A DNA stretch of 64,000 nucleotides from Actinernus sp. WN-2022. Its lineage: Eukaryota; Cnidaria; Anthozoa; Actiniaria; Actinernidae. The translations under genes were made by a program, and so were the position numbers. Positions within the stretch are counted from its first letter, which is position 1, and each line of letters starts with the position of its first letter. Under the pieces are notes generated by a model. The model saw only the letters and a list, made by a program, of their open reading frames with translations. It searched no databases and was not told where the DNA came from. The stretch is from positions 4,046,660 to 4,110,659 of the forward strand of contig JAOWCC010000577.1 in assembly GCA_030867875.1 (NCBI GenBank). Reading direction: 5' to 3'. Below, piece after piece: positions 21,191-35,400 of the stretch.

Positions 21191-23930
21191 ATGTTTTCTA
21201 CTAAACAAAGGCAATTAATGTACATGGAAAATGTTCTTGATGTAAAACCAAAATACTGAATGCCTTAAAAAAATATCGTGCAAGGTCCGATGCCATAAAA
21301 AAATTATTGCAGCAATAGGAGTCCTAAAAAAAAAACTTGGTTACTGACATGCTTCGTACAGGACCATAAAGCGGCGACGATCCATGCATGCATATTAAAG
21401 AGTAATGTAAAAACCTTCATCTCGCATTCCACCTGTTCTGCTTCCAATATTGTACTAAACAATAAACAATTAAATCTACCAATCGAGAATCGGAAAACAA
21501 AAGATTTAATTTTGAAGCTGACTAGAGTTCTAAAGCTCTCATTATAAACAGAATATGTTTATAATGTGATATGTTTTCAAGTGTGTCGAGTGATGAAACA
21601 TGTTTTTCAGTGGTTATTCAGCCTTTTATGTTCAAGTTTGAGAAGTGCTATCGAAGGAAGATGCCGCCGGTGTTGCGGCGCCCTCAGTCCTCATAAAATA
21701 TTACTGAGAATGGCATATAAAATATTGACGAACGAAAACAACCCTATTTTCCGCTATGCTATAGTTTATTTGAACCACTCTTAAGATAACGGAATTAAAG
21801 GGTGTCAAGTGACCGCGATAGACAGGAACTTGATGTTCGTATATAGCATGTGTGTAACTTGCAAACACTATAAAGATCAAGGGGTATTACAAGATGATCA
21901 AAGTGCATTCATTCATATTCATCGCTCTATACGTACCAAGGGTATGCACCAGAGTTTATATCAGGTCGTTAACAAAGGTATGTGAGACATTTCGTAGCAA
22001 AGCAACTGTGTTTTATCTTTAAAATAAATGTATGTAATTAGAGATTGAAAAACATAGGCTAAGTTGTGAGACTTATCAGTTTCTATGTCATTTCGCACAG
22101 TCCAAAAATATTAATCCAATGCATGACGTTATATTTGAAACAGTTATCTTCCGCTGTTATGTCGTCGTGCATGGAGCAGAGATTGTTTATGTACTTTCAA
22201 TTGTAATTTTAACTATACCGTTTGCCTTAAAGATCACAAAATCTTCATCTAATAATCTTAATAGGTTTGAAACACTTTAGTGTGAGCGTTGATACTCTCT
22301 GAGAAACATTTTCGTTTTTGCAAGGTTTATTTGCATTACACAACTTACTAAGTTTATATCATTACTTGAATTGATACAAATCGAAAGAGAAGTTACATTT
22401 CACTTTAAAATACAATATTTGACATTAGGTAAAGTGAAAATACTTCATGTAAGGGCATCGATCTAAAACAGGATTGGACTCGGATCTTGAATGATTCAAT
22501 TTGTTGTCAATGAAATGTATCTTTGTTCAGACGATTCGGATAAAGATGCAGAACACATATATATAAATATAATTATACCATTAACTGTTCCAGAACTGTT
22601 TTATAAGCATGCGGTTTCACAAACGTTTTCTGGACTTTAATGTGCTTCTCTGTATTTTAAATGATATAATATTTGTTTTAAATAATTAATTAACTTTATT
22701 TATCCACGGTAAATGGTTCAACAGGGCTGATTTTCAAACATGCCGTGCATAACTAATTATAATAGGTGCTGACTGATCTTGTTTACAAATGAATTGTAAC
22801 GAAAATATTTAAAAAATTACATTATTAATAATAATAAAAAGCTGTCTAAAATAGCACTAATCTTAAAAATACCCTATGCTTAATATTTATCGAATATGTA
22901 TAGAGAAAAAGCCATCTGAGCTGCTACAAGGCTTTTATTGCATTTTTGAATGCAACCAAGTTGTCAATCTCTCGTATTTGGTTTGGTATTTGGTTCCAAG
23001 CTACTGCACCCACAGGCAGCCCAAGCTCTGTATTTGCACTGTGTGACTATTATTTCACAAAATTCTCAGATAAAGAAAATAAACTTACCTTAAGAGTTTG
23101 TTGTTGTCCTGTTGTTTTTCTGGGGTCTAGAAATGGCGGTTATGGGGCATTTCTCTCACTTTGGGTTTTTCTCTCTTCTCTGTCTAAAAGAAAGGAAAGG
23201 CTGCACACTCAAATTCAAACCACGACTCACTTGAGGCCGATTTTTCTCACGAAAACCCGTCCGATAGGCGTAATTTCCTCCGTCAGGTGAAAGGTAGATA
23301 GTTTTTCTTACCCCAGAAGTTTTCAGACTTGAGAAATCATTATCCTAACTCTTTCAAATGAACTCATTTCTTTGAAAAAGCCCTCTCATTCTTCGTCAGA
23401 AACTACGTGTTAGCATCAATTCGGGCATGCTGTCAAAATTCCTCTTTCCGGCAGAGGGACAGTCAATAAGTTGCCAGATACGTTATTCTCTCCCCACGGG
23501 GTCTAACGTGCCGCCTATTGTACTGAGTAGCCAATCGCGTGGCTACAATTTCAAACAAGTTGACAACGGTTGACGACGGCTAGTTCCCAAAGTTCACGGG
23601 CTCAGAACTTAAAATGGTGTAGAGCGCGCGTTTCGAATCCAACGATTTGGAGTTCGATTCCCACACCAGCCAGTCACAATTTTTAAAATTATTTTTCTCC
23701 TTTCTCAGTTTTATTTAATCTTTTCCTCTATTTTAAGCTATTAGAGCCGCTATTAGAGTATTTTTCTCCAGAACGAATTAAATTTGCCTATCCTACTACC
23801 TTCCACGTTATTACTTTACAAAACCATCCGTGATTCACCCAACGGCCGGTAAATAACATAATACAATATATATTAGAATTCAAATTAGAGATAAAGCTCC
23901 CTCGATGCGTTTCTTACCCTGGGTATCAGA
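21191..23930. other. Intergenic, no gene recognised
   Basis: AT-rich. A 114-codon frame at 22946-23290 has biased, non-family composition and no splice or domain support. A tRNA-like B-box remnant (GAGTTCGATTCCC) is near 23650. Confidence 0.5.
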
Positions 23931-23931
23931 T

Positions 23932-24769
23932 ATTCCACTTCCTCTCAACACACACGCGGCCACTTCCATGCCTCGAATCAGGTCTACGATTTGTACCTTG
24001 TCACCGATTGACTATTTCCACTTCCTCTCAACACACACGCGGCCACTTCCATGCCTCGAATCAGGTCTACGATTTGTACCTTGTGGCCGATTGACTATTT
24101 CCACTTCCTCTCAACACACACGCGGCCACTTCCAGGCCTCGAATCAGGTCTACGATTTGTACCTTGTGGCCGATTGACTATTTCCACTTCCTCTCAACAC
24201 ACACGCGGCCACTTCCATGCCTCGAATCAGGTCTACGATTTGTACCTTGTGGCCCATTGACTATTTCCACTTCCTCTCAACACACACGCGGCCACTTCCA
24301 TGCCTCGAATCAGGTCTACGATTTGTACCTTGTGGCCGATTGACTATTTCCACTTCCTCTCAACACACACGCGGCCACTTCCATGCCTCGAATCAGGTCT
24401 ACGATTTGTACCTTGTGGCCGATTGACTATTTCCACTTCCTCTCAACACACACGCGGCCACTTCCATGCCTCGAATCGGGTCTACGATTTGTACCTTGTG
24501 GCCCATTGACTATTTCCACTTCCTCTCAACACACACGCGGCCACTTCCAGGCCTCGAATCAGGTCTACGATTTGTACCTTGTGGCCGATTGACTATTTCC
24601 ACTTCCTCTCAACACACACGCGGCCACTTCCAGGCCTCGGATCAGGTCTACGATTTGTACCTTGTGGCCGATTGACTATTTCCACTTCCTCTCAACACAC
24701 ACGCGGCCACTTCCATGCCTCGAATCAGGTATACGATTTGTACTGACCTTGTGCCCATTGACTATTCTC
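23932..24769. repeat. 83-bp minisatellite
   Basis: Ten copies of an 83-bp unit (CTTCCTCTCAACACACACGC, GGCCACTTCCATGCCTCG, AATCAGGTCTACGATTTG, TACCTTGTGGCCGATTGAC). Variant sites are ATG/AGG and GCC-GAT/GCC-CAT. Downstream at 24945-24995 an inverted, diverged half unit occurs (CGGCGACAAGGTACAAATAT, ATCCGATTCATGGAAGT), and TGGCGGCCAT/TGGCCGCCATGTG form inverted words at 24775/24877. The array thus seems to lie inside an inverted-repeat element. Confidence 0.9.
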
Positions 24770-24999
24770 ACATGGCGGCCATGCTGAGTCCCAGGAAGAT
24801 AAGATAAATATTTGTTTTTGCTCAGTCTAAACTCGTTCTGAAATCGTGCTCAGTTCGAGACCTTGTAAAACCTATTGGCCGCCATGTGGGAAACAACGCA
24901 GTACCAATCGTGCAAGGCGTTGTTGGATCTAATAACAAAGAGCCAATCGGCGACAAGGTACAAATATTGTACTTGATCCGATTCATGGAAGTAAGATTC

Positions 25000-26337
25000 T
25001 TAACTGCTGCCAACAGTGGATCTCTCGCCTTCTCGTCGCTTCGCACCTCCCTGATTAAGTTTAGCGTAGAGAGGCAGTAGAATAGTACTAAGGATACGAG
25101 TTTCTAGCTCTTGGAGCAAATGTAAAGCTCAAATATTGTTTATATATTATTAATATTGGTGCTATCATTGTGTTAGGCTTTGTCAAGAAAATCTTTGCAG
25201 GAGCCTTCCCACATTCACACCAGGCAGCACATATTTTTCAAAGCATCTCTCCGAATCTGACATCACAATTGCATTTAATGGTATAATTATCATTTATTTA
25301 AGTACTTTGACAAGTACAAGTAATGTGAATTTTATGTATGGGGAGATAATAAGAAAACTTATGTATCATGTCAACTGAAAAACCATTAGAGGGATAGTCC
25401 AAGCAGGTGGCATATTATAGTTTTGAGATTCTTAAGTTCGGGTGAATGTAAAGCGAAGCAAAACAAACCAACAAACGTGCACATTAAAGATAAGCACAAT
25501 TATTGTTCGTAAATGTAATAGAACTACTTAACGGTACATACTTGTTAATCTCAGTGGTTAGAACCTACTAGTAATCGGATAATAGCTAGGAAAAACTAGA
25601 CACCCTTAATCCCCTTACGTTAATTTTTAATCGAGTTGTGTGCATGTGTGCACTTGATGTATCTTCGTAATTTTGCTTTATTTAGCTGCAGTCAGTGTGC
25701 ATCGTGGTAGGGTTCTCATCAGTTCAAGCAGTTCATTGGTAAGAGGAAAAGTTTGAAATCGTTTTGAATATTAACTTGTAGTACAATAATTTGAGACGAC
25801 ATTTATTTAATTAACTATACGCCAAAGTGCTCTGGAAAATAGCAGGAGAAATACGACATGTCTTCGAAGTGATATTGAATGTCAGTAACAGAAACACTAT
25901 AAATGATGTTTCTTTTTACACACATTTCTTTGACTTAACTCTGAGCAAAGTATACTGAAATAATTGTGATTATGACATGTTATATGACATAGAAGTGGCA
26001 AGGTTGAAGTGGATTGAAAAATCTTCTACAAACAACTTGAAATCAGTGTACGTATAGTTGAGCGATATCACTATACAGTTGTACACGTAATTACACATAA
26101 TCAAATATAATTGTAACCCTAACAATCTCAGTTTCATTGGCTTCCTTAACAGCCTTTCTTTCCATGATATTTTTTATCGTTTATTGTGCGTGACTTTGTT
26201 TTTGGTTTTTTTTCCTAGTAAATATCCTTCATGTTATAGAGGATTAACGTTACCATCATCGCATTAGTATATTTACATAATAATGGGACCAACCACTCAA
26301 ACATTATTTCTTTTTAGATATACAGCTAACAGACAAG
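25000..26337. other. Upstream region of gene B
   Basis: AT-rich, no gene. A possible 5' untranslated exon ends at GTTCATTG|GTAAGA (donor at 25739). A possible acceptor TTCTTTTTAG ends about 22 bases before the gene B ATG (near 26316). This would place the transcription start near 25690 (GCAGTCAGTGTGC), but it is only inferred. Confidence 0.35.
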
Positions 26338-26417
26338 ATGGGATTGGTTACAGCTCTCAAGTTCACATTGGGGGTGCTGGCTTTTTATTATGTTTGCAGC
26401 TCAAAACCAACTAAAAG
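26338..26417 (+). CDS. Gene B exon 1: signal peptide
   Basis: The ATG at 26338 opens MGLVTALKFTLGVLAFYYVC, a clear signal peptide, then SSKPTK. The donor GTGAGG starts at 26418. Leaves two bases (AG), completed by the G that opens exon 2 to give Arg27. Confidence 0.85.
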
Positions 26418-29400
26418 GTGAGGACAAGTCTGTCGAGTGAGTTCCTCGAAGCCCAATTGTATTCGAGTTAATCCAAGCTTTCACCGAGCATTTTGGTCCT
26501 TTTGGTGAAAGGTGTGTTTTCTGGGATTACCAGTAGAACGATAGTACTTATTCCTCAACAAAGAGCAAGTCTTTAATCCTAAATCATTAGTACAGTCCAC
26601 GAGTTACAAACCCTTATTCCTGGAGTAGCTTTCAGGAACTGGGTCCAGAGCTTAGCTGGATATTTCTTGGGTGTGGCTTGTCATTATGCGACAATGAAAT
26701 TCTCAAAGAAAAGAAATAATAGTATGCGATAGCACACATCATTTCACTGTTGTAAATTGTTTAAAGTGTGATCAATGTTTCCCCAAACAATGTTTTAAAT
26801 GATTTCTTTTTGTGGGCACATTAAAACAGCTAAGTATGTTACAAAACAAAAAAGACATCGGTATCGACTTATTTACCTCTTGATTCTGTAAGCAACCTGT
26901 CACTTTGTTTAATAATAAATAACTTAAATCGATAATCAAAAACAAATCACAGGACCATGACTTGTTCAGATTGTTTAAAAACAAAAACCCACCCAAATGG
27001 CATCAGTATCTCGTGCGGTATGAAAACAACAACAAACAGCAAGATGTGCATGTATTTTGATACTACAAGTCATAAATTATCTTCAATTGACAGATATGGG
27101 ACAATAAATACAAAGAACGTTTCCAGTGACTTAATTAATTTGACACTTAATAAAAGAAACTAAATAATACCAAGCAAAACATTTTTTACTGAATTAAGAA
27201 TTCGATTGCTGCAGCCTGTTTTTTTCTTTTTAGGAATCCTGACTCGTGCTCTCTTAATGTATGTGTCATAATATGAAATACATTTTGTTAAGAACACGTT
27301 CAGTTATAAGAAGATCTTTGCAATTCTAATTGATCTTTTATACCAAGAGAAGAGCGAATGAATACAACAGCTAGAACCTACGTAGTACGTAGTTATAAGA
27401 AGATCTTTGCAATTCTAATTGATCTTTTATACCAAGAGAAGAGCGAATGAATACAACAGCTAGAACCTACGTAGTACGTAGTTATAAGAAGATCTTTGCA
27501 ATTCTAATTGATCTTTTATACCAAGAGAAGAGTGAATGAATACAACAGCTAGAACCTACGTAGTACGTAGTTATAAGAAGATCTTTGCAATTCTAATTGA
27601 TCTTTTATACCAAGAGAAGAGCGAATGAATACAACAGCTAGAACCTACGTAGTACGTAGTTATAAGAAGATCTTTGCAATTCTAATTGATCTTTTATACC
27701 AAGAGAAGAGTGAATGAATACAACAGCTAGAACCTACGTAGTACGTAGTTATAAGAAGATCTTTGCAATTCTAATTGATCTTTTATACCAAGAGAAGAGC
27801 GAATGAATACAACAGCTAGAACCTACGTAGTGCGTAGTTATAAGAAGATCTTTGCAATTCTAATTGATCTTTTATACCAAGAGAAGAGCGAATGAATACA
27901 ACAGCTAGAACCTACGTAGTACGTAGTTATAAGAAGATCTTTGCAATTCTAATTGATCTTTTATACCAAGAGAAGAGTGAATGAATACAACAGCTAGAAC
28001 CTACGTAGTACGTAGTTATAAGAAGATCTTTGCAATTCTAATTGATCTTTTATACCAAGAGAAGAGCGAATGAATACAACAGCTAGAACCTACGTAGTAC
28101 GTAGTTATAAGAAGATCTTTGCAATTCTAATTGATCTTTTATACCAAGAGAAGAGTGAATGAATACAACAGCTAGAACCTACGTAGTACGTAGTTTCCTT
28201 CCTTTGAATATCAATAGCAGGTGACCATATTCCTAAATCCTGTCACCTGGCACGATAACTCTCACATATCGCAAGAAACTCTTAGTTTGCCTTCGTATTT
28301 TGCATTACAGTGAGCTAAACAGAAAATTAACTTAGCAGTTAAGAAGAATTAGCCCCGTTTTGTAAAATAAAAGATAAAACATACAGAAATCAAATAATAA
28401 CAAAGTGCACATAAAGAATCCGTTTAAAAAGCCTCCTGGACATATTTCCTCGGCTGTTTGTTTAATATATTTTTATTAATAGACTTACTTGATACAAATC
28501 GGTGCTTAACCCTATCTCACCCTTACGAACACGTTAATATTTGATTAACAGAGAAGAGTGAGGACCAAACTCTCTCATACCAAGATTGAACTGCAACAGT
28601 TAGCCAATGATATCCCATTGTCAGACTTGTTCTAAACACTAGATTGAGGCCGGAAATACCAGAGTGAACTCAAAAGAGCTAAGAATCAACTATGACTAAC
28701 AATGTTGTTATAAAATTGCAAATATTGGTTACTATCATAGTCAGACTGAGTCCAATACGAGTAATTCCGCACACTCTAATTGTCGTGCAGTTAATTTTGA
28801 TATGGATATGGTAGTAAATTAACAGCAGGTGTTTAAACGGCAACAAGACCACAAGGCGTTCATAATCTGTTGGCTCTGGTGGCTCACAGTGGCTCATTGA
28901 AAATTAAGATTCCAATCGTGATGTGTGTAGCCATATGCTTACTACCAATCGCCCTATAGAGGGACCGGTTATGTCAGCTACTTCTAGCATCAATTTAAAA
29001 AGCTCGAAAGCTCAGAATTTATGAATGAAGTGAATCTACAGAGAATGTTTTTCGGGCTGTAGATTTTTAGGATTTATTCTGTTTTACCACTCGAAGGTGG
29101 ACGGAGAACCTCAACAGGCTTAAAGCCCCTCTAAGTAGGTCTCCGAGAGCCTGTGATTTATCGTCCTTATCCGAGAAGACGGTGAAGGTCTAGCTATTTG
29201 TAGTTCGTTCGCAAAGGCAGCACCTTCTACTCGGCCGGGGTTTGAACCTCAATCTCCTGCACGACAGTCCGGCGCTTAAAAGATGGATGGCAAGGGTCCT
29301 ACTTAATTATTCTCATCAAAACTTAACACCATTATGTATTAAATTAGAGTTCAATGAATATTTTTCGTAGAAGCAGACATCTAAGATAAGAACTATTTCT

Positions 29401-32400
29401 AATATATGAGCGACCGAAGTGTATCGGATATAATAGCGAGCCATTATATAACCGATACATATTGTAATGTCCAGGAGCCCATTACCAGGAGCGTGCATCT
29501 CCCAGATTAGGTCTGTCAACAGCAGAACAGATGATGTAGTTATTTTTAGCTTTGTGTTTCCCGCGAGAAGAAACAAAGATCGTCACTTTTAACCAATCAG
29601 GATGTACTGAAAAATTGTAATTAACACGGTTCAAACTGCTAAAAATACTAAAGCGCAAGAGAACAAAAGACAACGTAATCGCATACCAGAACTTCGCGAC
29701 TATAAATAACCACATCGTCTACTGTGCTGTGGGCGCTACCCATCACACAGGTACGCTACCCATCACACAGGTACGCTACCCATCACACAGGTACGCTACC
29801 CATCACACAGGTACGCTACCCATCACACAGGTACGCTACCCATCACACAGGTACGCTACCCATCACACAGGTACGCTACCCATCACACAGGTACGCTACC
29901 CATCACACAGGTACGCTACCCATCACACAGGTACGCTACCCTTCACACAGGTACGCTACCCATCACACAGGTACGCTACCCATCACACAGGTACGCTACC
30001 CATCACACAGGTACGCTACCCATCACACAGGTACGCTACCCATCACACAGGTACGCTACCCATCACACAGGTACGCTACCCATCACACAGGTACGCTACC
30101 CATCACACAGGTACGCTACCCATCACACAGGTACGCTACCCATCACACAGGTACGCTACCCATCACACAGGTACGCTACCCATCACACAGGTACGCTACC
30201 CATCACACAGGTACGCTACCCATCACACAGGTACGCTACCCATCACACAGGTACGCTACCCATCACACAGGTACGCTACCCATCACACAGGTACGCTACC
30301 CATCACACAGGTACGCTACCCATCACACAGGTACGCTACCCATCACACAGGTACGCTACCCATCACACAGGTACGCTACCCATCACACAGGTACGCTACC
30401 CATCACACAGGTACGCTACCCATCACACAGGTACGCTACCCATCACACAGGTACGCTACCCATCACACAGGTACGCTACCCATCACACAGGTACGCTACC
30501 CATCACACAGGTACGCTACCCATCACACAGGTACGCTACCCATCACACAGGTACGCTACCCATCACACAGGTACGCTACCCATCACACAGGTACGCTACC
30601 CATCACACAGGTACGCTACCCTTCACACAGGTACGCTACCCTTCACACAGGTACGCTACCCATCACACAGGTACGCTACCCATCACACAGGTACGCTACC
30701 CATCACACAGGTACGCTACCCATCACACAGGTACGCTACCCATCACACAGGTACGCTACCCATCACACAGGTACGCTACCCATCACACAGGTACGCTACC
30801 CATCACACAGGTACGCTACCCATCACACAGGTACGCTACCCATCACACAGGTACGCTACCCATCACACAGGTACGCTACCCATCACACAGGTACGCTACC
30901 CATCACACAGGTACGCTACCCATCACACAGGTACGCTACCCATCACACAGGTACGCTACCCATCACACAGGTACGCTACCCATCACACAGGTACGCTACC
31001 CATCACACAGGTACGCTACCCATCACACAGGTACGCTACCCATCACACAGGTACGCTACCCTTCACACAGGTACGCTACCCTTCACACAGGTACGCTACC
31101 CATCACACAGGTACGCTACCCATCACACTGGTACGCTACCCATCACATAGGTACGCTACCCATCACACAGGTACGCTCCTGGTAATGGGCTCCTGAATGT
31201 ACCAGAAGTGAATAACTTCTGAATGTACATATATGAATGAACTTTATGAAATTGAACAATTTAATTTTCTGACATTTTTATGAAAAAAGTAAAATAAGAG
31301 TTCAGCGCTATGGTTGCGTCACGGACATGCGCAGCGTGCTCAAAAGCAGGTCCCACATTGGTGAGACGGTCTGTATACATCAAGACAGGAGTTGTAGTTT
31401 GATGTTAGGGAAGGGGCGGTCAGTGATCGGTTGTGAGACCTCCCTTATACTAACGCAAGTGTAGTTGGTATTCTGAAAACCGAATTCTAATTAGCTTTGT
31501 TAGTATATTCCATATCATTTGATAGAGATTACTTATAGAGCTAATTGTAATTTTGTATCAGATTTACAGGGTACCATGAGACTTGAATGCTGCGTTTAGA
31601 TTGGTTAGCACCCTTATGAATTATGAATGATTTATATTCATTTTATAAGAATACTTATCCCTCTTTTGACCAAAAAATTAGAACAATTCCGGTGACATGG
31701 ACCCTTTAAATTCAGTAGCCGTGAGTTTTTTTCCCATCCAAAATATTATTATTTTAATTAGCTACCATTAACAACTCATGAAGCAAAAACAAAAGAAATG
31801 AATATTTAATGTTTTATTATAAATGTGGTATATAACGGTCTTATTTACATAAACTTTAACTTGATTTTCCCGTCCAAAATAGGTCGTATCGCCAAAATAA
31901 CTGAAATCAGGCCTCTCTACATCTAGAAGTTTGATAAGTCAGATACAGAATTCATGTCAGTGTTTTATCGGATTTATAAACTCGAGCTGTCACTCATTCC
32001 ATTACTTAGCAAATTATTATCTAAGGTGGGTAAAACGTTGGTGACTGTAAACTTACCGTACATACCGTAATTTTGGTGAAAAAGATTCGATGGCAAATAA
32101 ACGTTTTCTGTAGGTTAGATTGCAAATTCCTGCCATAAACTGTATTAGGTATAGTCTTAGGGTTTTAAGAACTACATTAGCGAATCATAGGAACAGTTTA
32201 ATCGTACAAACCTTTGCTTAAATTTCTTTCTTTAGGATTGACCTTGAAGATCAGCGAAGTCGAGAAGAAGCTCAAAACCTATCACAAACTATAAACAACA
32301 TACTGAAACATTATGACAAGAAATTGAGGCCAAATGCTGGAGGTCAGTATAACCCAGTATCGAGATCATACGCAGTTGTACAAATCCTTTGTTTCAATTG

Positions 32401-35400
32401 TTGGGCCACCTATACACCAGGTTACGGTTCATGCGCAGTTGTACAAATCCTTTGTTTCAATTGGTGGGCCATCTATACACCAGGTTACGGTTCATGCGCA
32501 GTTGTACAAATCCTTTGTTTCAATTGGTGGGCCACCTATACACCAGGTTACGGTTCATGCGCAGTTGTACAAATCCTTTGTTTCAATTGGTGGGCCATCT
32601 ATACACCAGGTTACGGTTCATGCGCAGTTGTACAAATCCTTTGTTTCAATTGGTGGGCCACCTATACACCAGGTTACGGTTCATGCGCAGTTGTACAAAT
32701 CCTTTGTTTCAATTGGTGGGCCACCTATACACCAGGTTACGGTTCATGCGCAGTTGTACAAATCCTTTGTTTCAATTGGTGGGCCATCTATACACCAGGT
32801 TACGGTTCATGCGCAGTTGTACAAATCCTTTGTTTCAATTGGTGGGCCATCTATACACCAGGTTACGGTTCATGTGCAGTTGTACAAATCCTTTGTTTCA
32901 ATTGGTGGGCCATCTATACACCAGGTTACGGTTCATGCGCAGTTGTACAAATCCTTTGTTTCAATTGGTGGGCCACCTATACACCAGGTTACGGTTCATG
33001 CGCAGTTGTACAAATCCTTTGTTTCAATTGGTGGGCCACCTATACACCAGGTTACGGTTCATGCGCAGTTGTATAAATCCTTTGTTTCAATTGGTGGGCC
33101 ATCTATATACCAGGTTACTGTTCATGCGCAGTTGTACAAATCCTTTGTTTCAATTGGTGGGCCACCTATACACCAGGTTACGGTTCATGCGCAGTTGTAC
33201 AATTCCTTTGTTTCAATTGGTGGGCCACCTATACACCAGGTTACGGTTCATGCGCAGTTGTACAAATCCTTTGTTTCAATTGGTGGGCCACCTATACACC
33301 AGGTTACGGTTCATGCGCAGTTGTACAAATCCTTTGTTTCAATTGGTGGGCCACCTATACACCAGGTTACGGTTCATGCGCAGTTGTACAATTCCTTTGT
33401 TTCAATTGGTGGGCCACCTATACACCAGGTTACGGTTCATGCGCAGTTGTACAAATCCTTTGTTTCAATTGGTGGGCCACCTATACACCAGGTTACGGTT
33501 CATGCGCAGTTGTACAATTCCTTTGTTTCAATTGGTGGGCCACCTATACACCAGGTTACGGTTCATGCGCAGTTGTACAATTCCTTTGTTTCAATTGGTG
33601 GGCCACCTATACACCAGGTTACGGTTCATGCGCAGTTGTACAAATCCTTTGTTTCAATTGGTGGGCCACCTATACACCAGGTTACGGTTCATGCGCAGTT
33701 GTACAATTCCTTTGTTTCAATTGGTGGGCCACCTATACACCAGGTTACGGTTCATGCGCAGTTGTACAATTCCTTTGTTTCAATTGGTGGGCCACCTATA
33801 CACCAGGTTACGGTTCATGCGCAGTTGTACAATTCCTTTGTTTCAATTGGTGGGCCACCTATACACCAGGTTACGGTTCATGCGCAGTTGTACAAATCCT
33901 TTGTTTCAATTGGTGGGCCACCATTGTCTAACATCTGCCTGACCGCCAAATAAACAAAGGAATTGCACAACTGCGCATGATCTTGAAACTGGGTTATTGA
34001 GTATCAAACCTTAACACCAGCAAGAGCAGAAAGCCTACTGTAGAGCTTATTTAATATTAAAAGTAATATCATCGATTGTAAACAGTTTTCATTAGTGTCA
34101 CTCCTATCTAGGTAGGGAGTTTCACTCAGGGCGGGAAAAGTAACCGTTATTCAGGGTTCCTGGATCCCCCTTTTCCTGAGAACAACAACCCTCTCCCTCC
34201 TTTTTCCAAGCCAGAAGAAAAATGAAATAAATATGAAAAGAGGGAAAGAAAGAGCGAGTGTGATTCTTTCTCTCAAAATACAGGAATCCATTTAAGAGAA
34301 TTAGAATTTCAAAAATTTCCCGTGACGGTATTCCCATTCTTTCTCTTTTCCGATTTCCGATTTCGTATACATAATAATATTAATAATTATTAACGATAAT
34401 CATAGAAATAATACAATCATTAAATAATTAATTAATTAATGTTTGGTATGTAGCGAATAGTTAAAGGAATAAAAACCAGCCTATCTGATGTAATTTCACC
34501 GAAATAGATGAAATAGTTGGGTTAATACTCGCGCAAATGAAGTTTACGAGGGGTTAAGCAGTTTTGAAAGATTTCTTCGCTCTGATTTATCTTCGTTAAC
34601 GTTGATTTTTCAACCAAACTAAAACGACTCCCTGCAGTTTTCTATGGGTAACATTCTGGTGAAAACTCCATGTCGCTTTATATTCGTAAAAATGCATCGC
34701 CATTTTGTTTGGCTAGGCCGAGCTGGGCCTGGGTCTTAATTTAAATTAGAAATTTTGATTTCTTGTCTTCTGTACTTTTTCAGAACTTGAAATCTTAGAA
34801 AATGATAAATTTAGTTATGGCCGACATACCAACCAGGTTTTGCTGTCACAAATAAAACATATCAATTTCTAGTGGGAGGGGAAGGGACATTTGTATTACC
34901 CTTCCCTGCATGAACGATATAATTCGACACAATTAGAAGGGAGAATATAGTGGAGGTCGATCGATTTTCGATGATCTTCAATTGTGTCTCCCTCCTTCCC
35001 TCGAGATATGGCTTTGTCATTTCACCACAGGGAACCCACCCGGCTATAAAAGCTATAAAAACGCATTTGAAGCTAATATCGTAAGAGGACTTCATACGGG
35101 AGTACCGGTGTGGGCGATAATCTGTCCTACGGCGCCCGTGTGAGGGTAGGGTGAGCAGAGATTGGGGTTCATTTTGTTACTGGAAACTTCGCTATTAATA
35201 TTTCGTTTTCTCCTACATTGTATGTTGTAACTATATTGATCAGAACGCAGTGGCCACTGTGTTTTGCATGTGAAACTACTATAAACCAATATAGGCAAAG
35301 TTATCATATTTGATTATCGTTATCGGTACTGCTTGTAATAATAACAATAATAATACTTTATTTAAAGAGAGTGTCACTAAACAGTGCATTATTGAACATC

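Noticed and set aside
22946..23290. 114-codon ORF
   Set aside because: No domain, no splice context, composition fits AT-rich intergenic DNA.
27302..28192. CRISPR array
   Set aside because: Repeats are directly contiguous with no unique spacers, and the window is eukaryotic.
29724..31196. 490- and 473-codon open frames
   Set aside because: They are translations of the 20-bp tandem repeat in different frames; three units make 60 bases, so no stop arises. No start, splice or composition support.
32324..33953. 250-, 539- and 517-codon open frames
   Set aside because: All come from the 63-bp tandem array, open in all three forward frames because the unit is a multiple of three. Exon 2 of gene B ends at 32342 and is the only coding part.
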